From assembly GCF_014647875.1 (NCBI RefSeq), contig NZ_BMQA01000018.1, forward strand, positions 95,785 to 159,784: DNA of 64,000 bases, written 5' to 3'. Origin of the DNA: Streptomyces brasiliensis (GTDB lineage: Bacteria > Actinomycetota > Actinomycetes > Streptomycetales > Streptomycetaceae). The notes below the pieces were generated by a model. That model was not told the origin of the DNA. It worked only from the letters and a program-made list of their open reading frames with translations, and did not search any database. Made by a program: the position numbers and the translations under genes. This document shows, piece after piece, positions 43,452-52,496 of the stretch. Each line of letters begins with the position of its first letter. Position 1 is the stretch's first letter.

Positions 43452-44336
43452 ATGGCGCCCGCAGTCCACCACCGCACCGGCACCGTCGATGGCCTGGAGG
43501 TCTTCTACCGCGAGGCCGGCGACCCCCAGGCGCCCACCGTCGTCCTGCTGCACGGCTTCCCGACCAGCTCGCACATGTTCCGCCACCTGATCCCGGCGCT
43601 CGCCGACCAGTACCACGTCATCGCCCCCGACCACATCGGGTTCGGCCAGTCGGCGATGCCGGACCCGAAGGACTTCCCGTACACCTTCGACGCCCTGACC
43701 GACGTCACCGCCGGACTGCTCGAGCGGCTCGGCGTCGACCGGTTCGCGATGTACGTCCAGGACTACGGCGCCCCCATCGGCTGGCGGCTCGCCCTGCGCG
43801 ACCCGGACCGCGTCACGGCGATCATCACGCAGAACGGGAACGCGTACGAGGAGGGCTTCGCGAAGCCCTTCTGGGACGGCGTCTTCGCCTACGCCTCGGC
43901 GCCCGGCCCCGAGACCGAGGCCCCCATGCGCGGTGCCCTGACCGCCGAGATCACCCGCTGGCAGTACGTGAACGGCGTCGGCGACCCGACCCTGGTCAGC
44001 CCCGACAACTGGATCCACGACCAGGCCCTGCTCGACCGGCCCGGCAACGACGAGATCCAGCTCAGGCTGTTCCGTGACTACCCCACCAACGTGGACTCCT
44101 ACCCACAGGTCCACCAGTACTTCCGCGACTCGCGGGTGCCGCTGCTCGCCGTCTGGGGCGAGAACGACGAGATCTTCGGCCCCGACGGCGCCCGGGCCTT
44201 CGCCCAGGACCTGCCCGACGCCGAGATCCACCTGCTGCCCTCCGGCCACTTCGCCCTGGAGAGCCACCTCGACACATCACCGAGCACATCCGCGACTTCC
44301 TCGGCCGCGTCCTCGCCCGCCCGGCCGGAGCCCTGA
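43452..44336 (+). CDS. Alpha/beta hydrolase (haloalkane dehalogenase/epoxide hydrolase-like), frameshifted C-terminus
   Basis: 294 residues. HGFPTSSHMFRHLIPALAD is the oxyanion region, the nucleophile is an Asp in YVQDYGAPIGWRLA (as in dehalogenases and epoxide hydrolases, not esterases), the acid is in WGENDEIFGP and the His in PSGHFALESH. After HLD the frame gives TSPSTSATSSAASSPARPEP. One base out of phase the same DNA reads ITEHIRDFLGRVLARPAGAL, the normal family end, so an indel near 44271 altered only the last helix. The core is intact and may still be active. GAGG and GAGAG precede the ATG. Confidence 0.82.
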   Translation: MAPAVHHRTGTVDGLEVFYREAGDPQAPTVVLLHGFPTSSHMFRHLIPALADQYHVIAPDHIGFGQSAMPDPKDFPYTFDALTDVTAGLLERLGVDRFAMYVQDYGAPIGWRLALRDPDRVTAIITQNGNAYEEGFAKPFWDGVFAYASAPGPETEAPMRGALTAEITRWQYVNGVGDPTLVSPDNWIHDQALLDRPGNDEIQLRLFRDYPTNVDSYPQVHQYFRDSRVPLLAVWGENDEIFGPDGARAFAQDLPDAEIHLLPSGHFALESHLDTSPSTSATSSAASSPARPEP

Positions 44337-44420
44337 CGACCTGACCGGCAACCACAACACGCCACTGCCCCACGCCGGGGCGCGGCCTCCCGCCCGCCCT
44401 GGACCCGGAAGGAACTCATC

Positions 44421-45281
44421 ATGGGACTGTCCTGGCAACAAGGCCCCCTGTCCGCCGGCGCGATCGGGCACTTCCTCACGCCCGAACCGCTGCCCGAGCG
44501 GCTGCTGTTCGTCGAGCGGCTGCGCAGGCGCATGCGCGTGAGGTTCCACGACACCTGGATCGCCGACAGCGAGAACGTGCTCCTGCTGCACGAGCCCGGC
44601 CGCTACCCCGTCGCCTACTTCCCCCGCGCGGACGTCGACGAGAAGGCCCTGGTTCCCAACGGCAAGGTCACGCGGCACAAGGACCTCGGCGACACCACCT
44701 GGTACGCGGTCACCGCCGGCGGCCACACCACCGAGCGCGCCGCGTGGGAGCCGACCGCGCTGCCCGCGCACGCCGCCGACCTCCAGGGCCGTATCGCGTT
44801 CGCCTGGCGGGCGATGGACGCCTTCTACGAGGAGGACGAACGCATCCTCGGCCACGCCGCCGACCCCTACCACCGCATCGACATCCGCGACACCTCCCGC
44901 ACCCTCGAAGTCCGGGCCGCAGACACCGTGGTGGCCCGCTCCGAGCACCCCGTCGTGCTGTACGAGTCCGGCTTCGCCCCGCGCTGGTACGTCCCGCGCG
45001 CCGACATCGACGAGGCGCAACTGAAGCCCGTCGAGGGCCAGACGTTCTGTCCCTACAAGGGACTGTGCGACTACTACGACATCGGCGACGCCCACCGCGC
45101 CGCCTGGTCGTACCGCAATGCCTACCGCGAGGTCGGCCGGATCGGCGACCTGGTGTCCTTCGAACCGGACCAGGTCGAGGTCCACCTCGACGGCAAGCGC
45201 CTCGGACTCGAGCCCGGCCAGAAGGTCGTCCCGCACGGCGTCGACCGCGGCCTGGATGCCGACGAGGTCAAGGGCCACTGA
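44421..45281 (+). CDS. DUF427 domain protein (two copies)
   Basis: 286 residues made of two DUF427 domains. Each has a strand-rich core with a conserved pattern: first TWIADSENVLLLHEPGRYPV and YFPRADVDEKAL, second TVVARSEHPVVLYESGFAPR and YVPRADIDEAQL, with CPYKGLCDYYDI typical of the family. DUF427 proteins are small beta-fold proteins of unknown biochemistry, common beside hydrolases and oxidoreductases. AAGGAACTC precedes the ATG. It may be co-transcribed with the hydrolase 84 bp upstream. Confidence 0.85.
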   Translation: MGLSWQQGPLSAGAIGHFLTPEPLPERLLFVERLRRRMRVRFHDTWIADSENVLLLHEPGRYPVAYFPRADVDEKALVPNGKVTRHKDLGDTTWYAVTAGGHTTERAAWEPTALPAHAADLQGRIAFAWRAMDAFYEEDERILGHAADPYHRIDIRDTSRTLEVRAADTVVARSEHPVVLYESGFAPRWYVPRADIDEAQLKPVEGQTFCPYKGLCDYYDIGDAHRAAWSYRNAYREVGRIGDLVSFEPDQVEVHLDGKRLGLEPGQKVVPHGVDRGLDADEVKGH

Positions 45282-45466
45282 GTCTGTGCGCCCATTTCCG
45301 CATCCCGTGTCCCCCGCCGGTATTCGAGAAACCTGGGACCGGCCACGAAAAGACGCCTCCCGGAACTGTGGGTGGCACGCGGCCTGACGGGCCGGCTCGA
45401 TACCACCCGGACCGGTGACGGACACTGGAGTCTGCCGGTGCGGCTCGTACAGAAGGAGAACACGCC

Positions 45467-46396
45467 ATGCGTATCGCCGTCGTAGGAGCGGGCGGTGTCG
45501 GAGGGTACTTCGGGGCCCGGCTCGCCGCGGGCGGGCACGAGGTCACCTTCGTCGCGAGGGGAGCGCATCTGCGGGCCGTCCGGGAGCACGGCCTGCTGGT
45601 GCGCAGCCCGCTCGGCGACCTGAGAGTCCCGGCCGCGTCCGTGGTGCCGGCCATCGCCGAACTGCCGCCCGTCGACGTGGTGATCGTCGCCGTGAAGCTG
45701 TGGGACACCGAGGACGTCGCGGCCCAGTTGCGCGATGTCGTGGGCGCCGGGACCCGCGTCGTCTCGCTGCAGAACGGGGTCCGCAAGGACGATGTCCTGC
45801 GCCGCCATCTGCCCGCGGAGGCCGTGTGGGGAGGCGTCTGCTACATCTCCGCCGTCATCGAGGAGCCCGGAGTCGTCGTCCACCGGGGCGAGTTGCAGAA
45901 GCTGGTGTTCGGTCCTTACGGCGAGGACTCCCACCTCACCGCCGAGTTCCTCGACGCGTGCCGCTCCTGCGGCATCGAGGCGGACCTCAGCCCGGACATC
46001 GAGCGGGTCGTCTGGGAGAAGTTCGTCTTCCTGGTGGGCCTTTCCGCCACGACCAGCGCCGTACGGCAGCCCATCGGGGTGATCCGCGCCGACTCCCGTT
46101 CCAGGGAACTGCTGCACGACGTGATGGCGGAAGCCCTCGAGGTGGGCCGGGCCGCCGGAGTGAAACTCGACCCGGGCTTCGCCGACGAGCGGCTGGCGTT
46201 CTGCGACACCGTGCCGGCTGGAATGTCCTCCTCGATGCATCACGATCTGACCCAGGGCAACCGACCCGAACTGCCCTGGCTCAGCGGGAGCGTTGTCGAC
46301 CTGGGCCGCGAACTGGGCATCCCCACACCGCGCAACCGCACGATCGCCGACATCCTCGCCCCTTATGAGCTGGGACGGCCCGAGGCCGGCTCCTGA
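45467..46396 (+). CDS. Ketopantoate reductase family protein (PanE/ApbA)
   Basis: 309 residues. The dinucleotide motif is VVGAGGVGGYFGARLAAGGH; VIVAVKLWDTEDV and SLQNGVRKDDVL are typical of ketopantoate reductase, and WEKFVFLVGLSATTS lies in the substrate domain. PanE reduces ketopantoate with NADPH, but many paralogues in actinomycetes act on other 2-oxo acids, and no pan genes are nearby. The ATG start has GAAGGAG upstream. Its stop is 3 bp from the stop of the convergent NIS synthetase gene. Confidence 0.85.
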   Translation: MRIAVVGAGGVGGYFGARLAAGGHEVTFVARGAHLRAVREHGLLVRSPLGDLRVPAASVVPAIAELPPVDVVIVAVKLWDTEDVAAQLRDVVGAGTRVVSLQNGVRKDDVLRRHLPAEAVWGGVCYISAVIEEPGVVVHRGELQKLVFGPYGEDSHLTAEFLDACRSCGIEADLSPDIERVVWEKFVFLVGLSATTSAVRQPIGVIRADSRSRELLHDVMAEALEVGRAAGVKLDPGFADERLAFCDTVPAGMSSSMHHDLTQGNRPELPWLSGSVVDLGRELGIPTPRNRTIADILAPYELGRPEAGS

Positions 46397-46399
46397 CGG

Positions 46400-47893
46400 T
46401 CAGTGCAGCGGATTCGGCAGCGTCGTCCACTGGTCGCCCGGGATGTCCCGGGACAGGCGCATCAGCGTCAGGGCCTTGGCCGGGACGGGGGATTCGCGCA
46501 GGGCGGTGAGGTCGGGGCCGGCGGGCAGGTCGCGTACGGCCGTGTCGAGGGCGGAGCGCAGCGACGCGGCCGAGCCCGCCGTCCCGGCCAGCGACCCCGC
46601 CATCAGGGAGCCGAACAGCTTGCGGCGCAGAGCCGTCTCGTCGTCCGTGACCAGGCGCCCGGTGAGCGGCGGTGGCGTGATGCCGTGGCGGGTCAGGCGG
46701 GCGGGGCTGATCCGGATGTCGGCCAGGTCGCGGTAGATCAGGCGAACGGGCGTGCCGGAGGCCGACAGGACCACGAGGAGGTTCTGGCCGTGCGCCTCCA
46801 GGGCCACACCCAGCTCCAGCAGGCGCAGGCCGACCGTCAGTGCGAGGCGGGTGAGGGCGGCGAGCCGCTCGGGGGAGCCCGGCAGGTCCGTGGCGGCCAG
46901 GGAGGCCACCGGCAGTACCTGCTCGCCCGGGGCCGCATACATCTGCGGCGACTCGCGCAGTACGGCCGCCAGGTCGGAGGAGTCGGCCGTGATCGCGCCC
47001 AGCGTGCGGGTGACGTGCAGCAGCCCGTCCGTGCGGGCCGCCAGCTCCTCCGCGAAGGCCGACAGGGTCGCGGACGCGGCGACCGAGTACCGGGAGATGT
47101 CCCGCACCGACGAGGTCAGCCGGGTGCTGAGCGCCGTCTTGACATGCGGTCCGCCCGGCAGGGCGAGCGTGCGCAGCGACATCAGCGGATGGGCGGCAGG
47201 ACCGTTCTCGCAGGGGACCTTGAGGACGTGGGCGGCCTGCCAGGGGTGCACCGGGATCAACAGCCGAGTTCCGTCCCGGAGTTCCTCCGGCCAGTCGCCG
47301 GTCAGCAGAGACTCCGAGGCGTCGACCGGCACCGTCCCCAGCCGCACCACCGGCCGGTGCTCGGGGCCGTACGCCAGCTGCTCCGCCACCGAGAAGCCGG
47401 GCCGGGAACGGCAGTTGGGGTGGAAGGGATGGCCGTCCACCACCCGCTGCTCCCACTCCCAGTCCCGCTCGGGCCACTCCGCCGAGTGATCGGGCTGCCC
47501 GGCCCGCGACAGCGCCAACGAGGCGGTGCTGTGCGCCAGTTCGGCCGCGAAGCCGGTCGCGTGCGGCACCGCCAGGCCGGTCATCAGCCGGGCCGGATCG
47601 TCGTACGGCACACCGTCCAGACGTACGGCGCTCACGTAGGCGTCGGTCGCGTACGGATCCGCGAGCGGCCCGCGCAGCGCCCGGCCGTCGGCGAGCCGGA
47701 GTTCCAGGCCCTCCGAGCCCGCCACCCGCCGTGTGACCCAGGGCAGCGGCTCGTGCGCCAGCGCCCGCCACAGCCGCGTCAGCACGGCCGCGCGGGCGCC
47801 GGGCAGCTCGGCCGCGTACCGGGGCACCAGAGCGGGCCGTATGTCGGCCAGTTCGGCCGCGACCTGGGCTTCGGCGGTCGGGGGACGGTGCAC
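46400..47893 (-). CDS. NIS siderophore synthetase (IucA/IucC family)
   Basis: 497 residues, shorter than the 580-600 typical of IucA, AlcC or DesD. Active-site motifs are present: HPFHPNCRSRPGFS, LIPVHPWQAAHVL, VKTALSTRLTSSVRDIS (ATP/phosphate segment) and LEAHGQNLLVVL with YRDLADIRI. The family condenses a carboxylate (often citrate, or succinyl groups) with amines or alcohols using ATP. GTG 47893 has GAGGAG 9 bases upstream; ATG 47938 is an alternative. It is divergent from a second NIS synthetase, with no siderophore hydroxylase, decarboxylase, acyltransferase or transporter in the window. Confidence 0.88.
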   Translation of the reverse strand: MHRPPTAEAQVAAELADIRPALVPRYAAELPGARAAVLTRLWRALAHEPLPWVTRRVAGSEGLELRLADGRALRGPLADPYATDAYVSAVRLDGVPYDDPARLMTGLAVPHATGFAAELAHSTASLALSRAGQPDHSAEWPERDWEWEQRVVDGHPFHPNCRSRPGFSVAEQLAYGPEHRPVVRLGTVPVDASESLLTGDWPEELRDGTRLLIPVHPWQAAHVLKVPCENGPAAHPLMSLRTLALPGGPHVKTALSTRLTSSVRDISRYSVAASATLSAFAEELAARTDGLLHVTRTLGAITADSSDLAAVLRESPQMYAAPGEQVLPVASLAATDLPGSPERLAALTRLALTVGLRLLELGVALEAHGQNLLVVLSASGTPVRLIYRDLADIRISPARLTRHGITPPPLTGRLVTDDETALRRKLFGSLMAGSLAGTAGSAASLRSALDTAVRDLPAGPDLTALRESPVPAKALTLMRLSRDIPGDQWTTLPNPLH

Positions 47894-47923
47894 GGGCGGG
47901 CTCCTCGGATCAGGGACGGGACG

Positions 47924-48064
47924 GTGACGATCGCACATGGGACGGGCCGTGACGACCGCGGGGGTGCGACGGCCGTGACTGCCAGGACCGGCGGTCACGA
48001 TCTCCGGACACGGCAGACATACTCATCACGAACGGACCGTCCGGGCGCATGATTCCGCCCGGAC
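47924..48064. promoter_or_regulatory. Divergent NIS promoter region: GTGAC repeats and hairpin
   Basis: GTGAC occurs at 47924, 47949 and 47975 (25-26 bp apart, each in a similar CCGTGACGA context), with GTCAC at 47994. A perfect 9-bp inverted repeat, GTCCGGGCG (48039-48047) with CGCCCGGAC (48056-48064), follows just before the second start. I see no iron-box sequence of the DmdR/DtxR type (TTAGGTTAGGCTNACC-like). Confidence 0.45.
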
Positions 48065-48085
48065 GCAGGACAACGATTGGATCGC

Positions 48086-49576
48086 ATGGACCCCATGCAC
48101 GCCCGTGACGACGTCGGAGAGCGCGCCGACGCGTACGCGGCCGCGCCCCTGCTCAGCTGTCTGCTCCGGGAAGTGGCCGAACCGCTCGACGCTCCCGGGG
48201 ACCGGCGCGTGTACCGGCTGCCCGGTGGGCGGCTGTTGAGGGTGCGCGGAGAGCGGCGCCCGGCCGAGCCCGAGATGCACGCGGCCGGCGCCTGGCTCCG
48301 CATCGGCCACACCGAGCTGGTGAAACTCGTCGCCGAGGTGCTGCGCGGGTACACGGGACTGCCGGGCGACGACCTGCCCGCCGAGATGATCGACAGCCGG
48401 GACACGGTCGTCGCGCTGCTGACCGCCCGTGCCCGGGCGACGGCGCCCGAGGACCCGTATCTGCGCTCGGAGCAGTCCCTCATCACCGGCCATCCCTGCC
48501 ACCCCGCCCCCAAGGCGCGGGGCGGCGGTCCCGCGGCGGGCTGGCTGCCGTACGCCCCCGAGGCGCACGCACGCTTCCCGCTCGTGCTGCTCGGTGTGCG
48601 CGAGGACCAGGCCGTCGAGGAGGGTGACACCGCGGCACTCGACGCGCTCGGCACGGCACCGCCCGGCTACCGGCTGCTGCCCGCCCACCCCTGGCAGCTC
48701 GACCTCGTCGCCCCCACGCTCGCTCCGGCCTTCGCAGACGGCCGACTGGTCCGGCTCGGCACGACCGCCTTCGACACCTGGCCGACCGCGGCGATCCGCA
48801 CCCTCTACGAACCCGAGCGCGACCTGTTCCTGAAGTTCAGCCTGGACGTGCGCATCACCAACGACATCCGCCGCCTGTGGCGCCACGACCTGCGGAAGCT
48901 CCGCCGTACCGACACGGCCGCCGCGGGCGCCTTCGCCGCGCAGGACGGCACCGCGGCCTGGCTGTCCGACCGCGGCCACCGCACCGCCGCCTTCGCCTAC
49001 GAGGAACTGGCCGTCCTTGTCCGCGACGGCCTCGGGGGTCACCTCCTGCCCGGCGCCACCCCGCTGCTCGCCGCCGGGCTCGTGGAGGGCTTCGACGGCA
49101 GCCCGCTCGCCGCCGCGGCCGACCCCGCGGCCTGGTGGGCGGCCTATCTGCGCCAGGTCGTCCCGCCCGCGCTCACGGCCTTCGCGGACCACGGCGTCGT
49201 GGTCGAGGCCCACCTGCAGAACACGCTCGTCGCCGTGGACGCCGCGGGGCTTCCCGTCCAGGCCCTGTTCCGCGACGCCGAGGGCGTCAAGCTGCTGCCG
49301 GACGTGTCCCGGGAGGCCGGCTGGGAGCGGCTGGTGTACACCCTGGTCGTCAACCATCTCACCGAGATCGCCGCCGTCCTGGCCGAGCTCCACCCCGGCC
49401 TCGACCCCTGGCCCGCCGCCCGCGCCGAACTCGCCCGCCACGACCTCCCGGAGATCCCCGCCCTGCTTGCCTCGCCCACCCTGCCCGGCAAGACGAACCT
49501 GCTGCTGCGCTGGACCGGTGCGGACGGTGCCGACGCCCGCTACCTGCCGCTTCCCAACCCGCTGCGCGACCCCTGA
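48086..49576 (+). CDS. Second NIS siderophore synthetase (IucA/IucC family)
   Basis: 496 residues, divergent from and about as short as its neighbour, but of a different subtype: ITGHPCHPAPKARGG, LLPAHPWQLDLV, FLKFSLDVRITNDIRRLW and VVVEAHLQNTLVAV with FRDAEGVKLL. Two synthetases of different types working in sequence are usual in NIS pathways such as aerobactin or achromobactin. The ATG at 48086 follows an AGGA about 15 bases upstream, so the ribosome binding site is weak; a TTG at 48077 is in frame. The HipA-like kinase gene follows after 27 bp. Confidence 0.88.
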   Translation: MDPMHARDDVGERADAYAAAPLLSCLLREVAEPLDAPGDRRVYRLPGGRLLRVRGERRPAEPEMHAAGAWLRIGHTELVKLVAEVLRGYTGLPGDDLPAEMIDSRDTVVALLTARARATAPEDPYLRSEQSLITGHPCHPAPKARGGGPAAGWLPYAPEAHARFPLVLLGVREDQAVEEGDTAALDALGTAPPGYRLLPAHPWQLDLVAPTLAPAFADGRLVRLGTTAFDTWPTAAIRTLYEPERDLFLKFSLDVRITNDIRRLWRHDLRKLRRTDTAAAGAFAAQDGTAAWLSDRGHRTAAFAYEELAVLVRDGLGGHLLPGATPLLAAGLVEGFDGSPLAAAADPAAWWAAYLRQVVPPALTAFADHGVVVEAHLQNTLVAVDAAGLPVQALFRDAEGVKLLPDVSREAGWERLVYTLVVNHLTEIAAVLAELHPGLDPWPAARAELARHDLPEIPALLASPTLPGKTNLLLRWTGADGADARYLPLPNPLRDP

Positions 49577-49603
49577 CCGGGCCCCTGCCTTACGCTGGCC
49601 GGT

Positions 49604-50518
49604 GTGCTGCGCGACGTGACCGCTGTTCGATACGTGACCCCGCTGAGGTCCGGGGGCTCCGTGCCCGGAGTCGTCGAGGCCGACGACCTGGGCACGTACG
49701 TCGTGAAGTTCACCGGTTCCGCGCAGGGCCGCAAGCCGCTGGTCGCCGAGGTGATCGTGGGCGAGCTGGCACGCGCCCTCGGGCTGCGCTTCCCCGAGCT
49801 GGTCCTGGTCCACTTCGACCCGGCGATCGCCCGGGACGAGCCGCACCAGGAGCTACAGGACCTCCTGGACGCCAGCCACGGACTCAACCTCGGCATGGAC
49901 TACCTGCCGGGCGCGAAGGACTTCACGCCCGAGGTCGCCGGGACGTTTCCGGTGGACCCGTTGGAGGCGGGCCGGATCGTCTGGCTGGACGCCCTCACCG
50001 TGAACGTCGACCGCACCGTCCACAGCTCCAACCTCATGGTCTGGCCGACCTTCGGCACCGCGCCCCCGCATCTGTGGCTGATCGACCACGGTGCCGCCCT
50101 CGTCTTCCACCACCGCTGGGACGCCTCGGCCCCGGAGAAGACGTACGACTTCCGTCACCACGCCCTGGGCCACTACGCGCCCGACACGCGCGCCGCCGAC
50201 GCCGAACTCGCGCCCCGGGTCACCGGAGAACTGCTGCAGGGCATCCTCGCCGAGGTGCCGGACGCCTGGCTCCGGGACGAGCCCGGCTTCTCCACGCCCG
50301 ACGAGGTCCGGGCGGCGTACGTCGGCTATCTCGCCGCGCGCGTACGGGCGTCGGCCCAGTGGCTGCCCACCGATTTCCCGAGCCGCGAGGAACTCGCGGC
50401 CGAGGAGGCCGCCCGCGCGGCGAAGACGCAGCGGGGCCGTCCGAAGTGGCTCAAGCGGGTCCCCGATCTGCACGGCGAACCGGCGGCGGAACAGGATTGG
50501 TCGGTGCATCTGGGATGA
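49604..50518 (+). CDS. HipA-like kinase-fold protein
   Basis: 304 residues. The sequence fits the HipA-family kinase of actinobacteria (YVVKFTGSAQGRKPLVAEVI as the nucleotide region with Lys, WLDALTVNVDRTVHSSNLMV as the catalytic loop with Asp and Asn, and LWLIDHGAALVFHH as the metal Asp). No HipB-like antitoxin gene is adjacent, so it is not an obvious toxin module. It starts at GTG 49604 and its TGA overlaps the next ATG by 4 bases, so the SelT/W/H-like protein is made with it. Possible substrates are unknown. Confidence 0.72.
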   Translation: MLRDVTAVRYVTPLRSGGSVPGVVEADDLGTYVVKFTGSAQGRKPLVAEVIVGELARALGLRFPELVLVHFDPAIARDEPHQELQDLLDASHGLNLGMDYLPGAKDFTPEVAGTFPVDPLEAGRIVWLDALTVNVDRTVHSSNLMVWPTFGTAPPHLWLIDHGAALVFHHRWDASAPEKTYDFRHHALGHYAPDTRAADAELAPRVTGELLQGILAEVPDAWLRDEPGFSTPDEVRAAYVGYLAARVRASAQWLPTDFPSREELAAEEAARAAKTQRGRPKWLKRVPDLHGEPAAEQDWSVHLG

Positions 50519-50799
50519 GTCATCGAGTACAGATCGAGTACTGCACGCAGTGCCGCTGGCTGCCGCGTGCCGCATGGCTCGCCCAGGAGCTGCTGACGAC
50601 CTTCGAGGCGGAGCTGACCGAACTTGCCCTGAAGCCTGGCACGGGCGGGGTGTTCGTCGTGCGCGTGGACGACGAGGTGGTGTGGGACCGGCGCGAACAG
50701 GGCTTCCCGGAGCCGACGCAGGTGAAGCGGCTGGTACGCGACCGAGTGGCCCCGGGCAGATCCCTGGGCCACTCGGATCGTTCGGACGTCAGCCCCTGA
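50515..50799 (+). CDS. SelT/SelW/SelH-family (Rdx) protein
   Basis: 94 residues with the thioredoxin-like start VQIEYCTQCRWLPRAAWLAQ, in which the redox motif is CTQC (Cys in place of selenocysteine), and GGVFVVRVDDEVVWDRREQG followed by GFPEPTQVKRLVRD, all typical of the Rdx family. Function is unknown; redox signalling is assumed. The ATG overlaps the HipA-like stop. Its stop codon overlaps the 3' end of aceB on the other strand by 11 bp. Confidence 0.88.
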   Translation: MSHRVQIEYCTQCRWLPRAAWLAQELLTTFEAELTELALKPGTGGVFVVRVDDEVVWDRREQGFPEPTQVKRLVRDRVAPGRSLGHSDRSDVSP

Positions 50800-52414
50800 G
50801 CTGCTCGTAGGCCGGCAGCGTCAGGAAGTCCGCGTAGTCCTCGTCGAGGGAGACGTGCAGGAGCAGGTCGTGGGCCTGCTGCCAGCGGCCGGCCGTGAAG
50901 GCCTCCTCGCCGATCTCCGCGCGGATGTTCCCGAGCTCTTCCGCGGCGACCGTGCGGGCCAGCTCCGGGGTCGCCTTCTCACCGTTCTCGAACTCGACGC
51001 CCGCGTTGATCCACTGCCAGATCTGGGAGCGGGAGATCTCTGCGGTGGCCGCGTCCTCCATCAGGTTGAAGATGGCGACCGCGCCGTGCCCGCGCAGCCA
51101 GGCCTCGATGTAACGGATGCCCACCTGAACCGCGTTGACGAGACCCGCGTACGTCGGCTTGGCGTCGAGGGAGTCGATGGCGATCAGGTCGGCCGCCTCG
51201 ACGTGGACGTCCTCGCGCAGCCGGTCCTTCTGGTTGGGCTTGTCGCCGAGGACCTTGTCGAAGGACTCCATGGCGATCGGCACCAGGTCGGGGTGGGCCA
51301 CCCACGAGCCGTCGAACCCGTCGTTCGCCTCACGGTCCTTGTCCGCCTTGACCTTCTCGAAGGCGACCTTGTTGACCTCCTCGTCGCGCCGCGACGGGAT
51401 GAACGCCGCCATGCCGCCGATCGCGTGCGCGCCGCGCTTGTGGCAGGTGCGGACGAGGAGTTCGGTGTACGCTCGCATGAACGGGGCCGTCATCGTCACC
51501 GCGTTGCGGTCCGGCAGGACGAACCGCGGCCCGCCGTCGCGGAAGTTCTTGACGACGGAGAACAGGTAGTCCCAGCGGCCGGCGTTCAACCCCGAGGCGT
51601 GGTCGCGGAGTTCGTAGAGGATCTCCTCCATCTCGTACGCGGCCGTGATGGTCTCGATGAGCACGGTGGCGCGGACGGTGCCCTGCGGGACGCCGACGTG
51701 GTCCTGTGCGAAGACGAACACGTCGTTCCAGAGGCGGGCCTCCAGGTGCGACTCCGTCTTCGGGAGGTAGAAGTACGGCCCCTTGCCGAGGTCGAGCAGC
51801 CGCTGGGCGTTGTGGAAGAAGTACAGCCCGAAGTCGACGAGCGCCCCCGGGACTTGCCGGCCCTCGGCGTCGACGAGATGACGCTCGTTCAGATGCCACC
51901 CGCGCGGGCGCATGACGACAGTGGCGAGCTGGTCGGCGGCCTCGAGGGCGTACGACTTCCCGGACGCCTGGTCGGTGAAGTCGATGCGGCGGGTGTAGGC
52001 GTCGATCAGGTTGAGCTGGCCGATGACCACGTTCTCCCAGGTAGGCGCGGAGGCGTCCTCGAAGTCCGCGAGCCAGATCTTCGCCCCCGAGTTGAGGGCG
52101 TTGATGGTCATCTTGCGGTCCGTGGGGCCGGTGATCTCGACGCGGCGGTCCTCGAGGGCCGCGGGAGTGGAGGCGACCCGCCAGGAGTCGTCCGCGCGGA
52201 TCGCGGCGGTCTCCGGGAGGAAGTCGAGTGTGGAGGTGCGTGCGATCTCGGCGCGGCGCTCCGTGCGGCGGGCGAGGAGTTCGTCACGGCGCGGGGTGAA
52301 CCGCCTGTGCAGCTCCGCCAGGAAGGTGAGCGCCTCACTTGTGAGGACCTCCTCCTGCCGGGGCAGGGGCTCGGCGTCGACGATGGCCAGCGGGGACGAC
52401 GCTGGTGCGGACAT
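50789..52414 (-). CDS. aceB: Malate synthase A
   Basis: 541 residues, the usual length of malate synthase isoform A. The family signature lies at about 110-150 (GPTDRKMTINALNSGAKIWL then ADFEDASAPTW), with RGWHLNERH, FFHNAQRLLDLG and GVQVGIRYIEAW-like regions following, and ISRSQIWQWINAGVEFE near the end. It condenses glyoxylate with acetyl-CoA to malate. AAGGAAG precedes the ATG. A two-part AllR-type operator begins 83 bp upstream, so it is likely the allantoin/purine-linked copy, not only a glyoxylate-shunt enzyme. Confidence 0.96.
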   Translation of the reverse strand: MSAPASSPLAIVDAEPLPRQEEVLTSEALTFLAELHRRFTPRRDELLARRTERRAEIARTSTLDFLPETAAIRADDSWRVASTPAALEDRRVEITGPTDRKMTINALNSGAKIWLADFEDASAPTWENVVIGQLNLIDAYTRRIDFTDQASGKSYALEAADQLATVVMRPRGWHLNERHLVDAEGRQVPGALVDFGLYFFHNAQRLLDLGKGPYFYLPKTESHLEARLWNDVFVFAQDHVGVPQGTVRATVLIETITAAYEMEEILYELRDHASGLNAGRWDYLFSVVKNFRDGGPRFVLPDRNAVTMTAPFMRAYTELLVRTCHKRGAHAIGGMAAFIPSRRDEEVNKVAFEKVKADKDREANDGFDGSWVAHPDLVPIAMESFDKVLGDKPNQKDRLREDVHVEAADLIAIDSLDAKPTYAGLVNAVQVGIRYIEAWLRGHGAVAIFNLMEDAATAEISRSQIWQWINAGVEFENGEKATPELARTVAAEELGNIRAEIGEEAFTAGRWQQAHDLLLHVSLDEDYADFLTLPAYEQLRG

Positions 52415-52496
52415 GAGCTGTCACTTCCTTCAGCGGTGGCACCGAGTGCCAGTCGTTCCGGGTACGGCGAGTGACGCCCTCGGAGCGGGAAGGCGC

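Noticed and set aside
47894..48085. Iron box (DmdR/DtxR-type) at the NIS synthetases
   Set aside because: I searched for TTAGGTTAGGCT-like dyads and found none; only GTGAC repeats and a GC hairpin are present.
49604..50518. HipBA toxin-antitoxin module
   Set aside because: No HipB-like helix-turn-helix gene is adjacent, and the kinase belongs to the HipA-like group found alone in actinomycetes.
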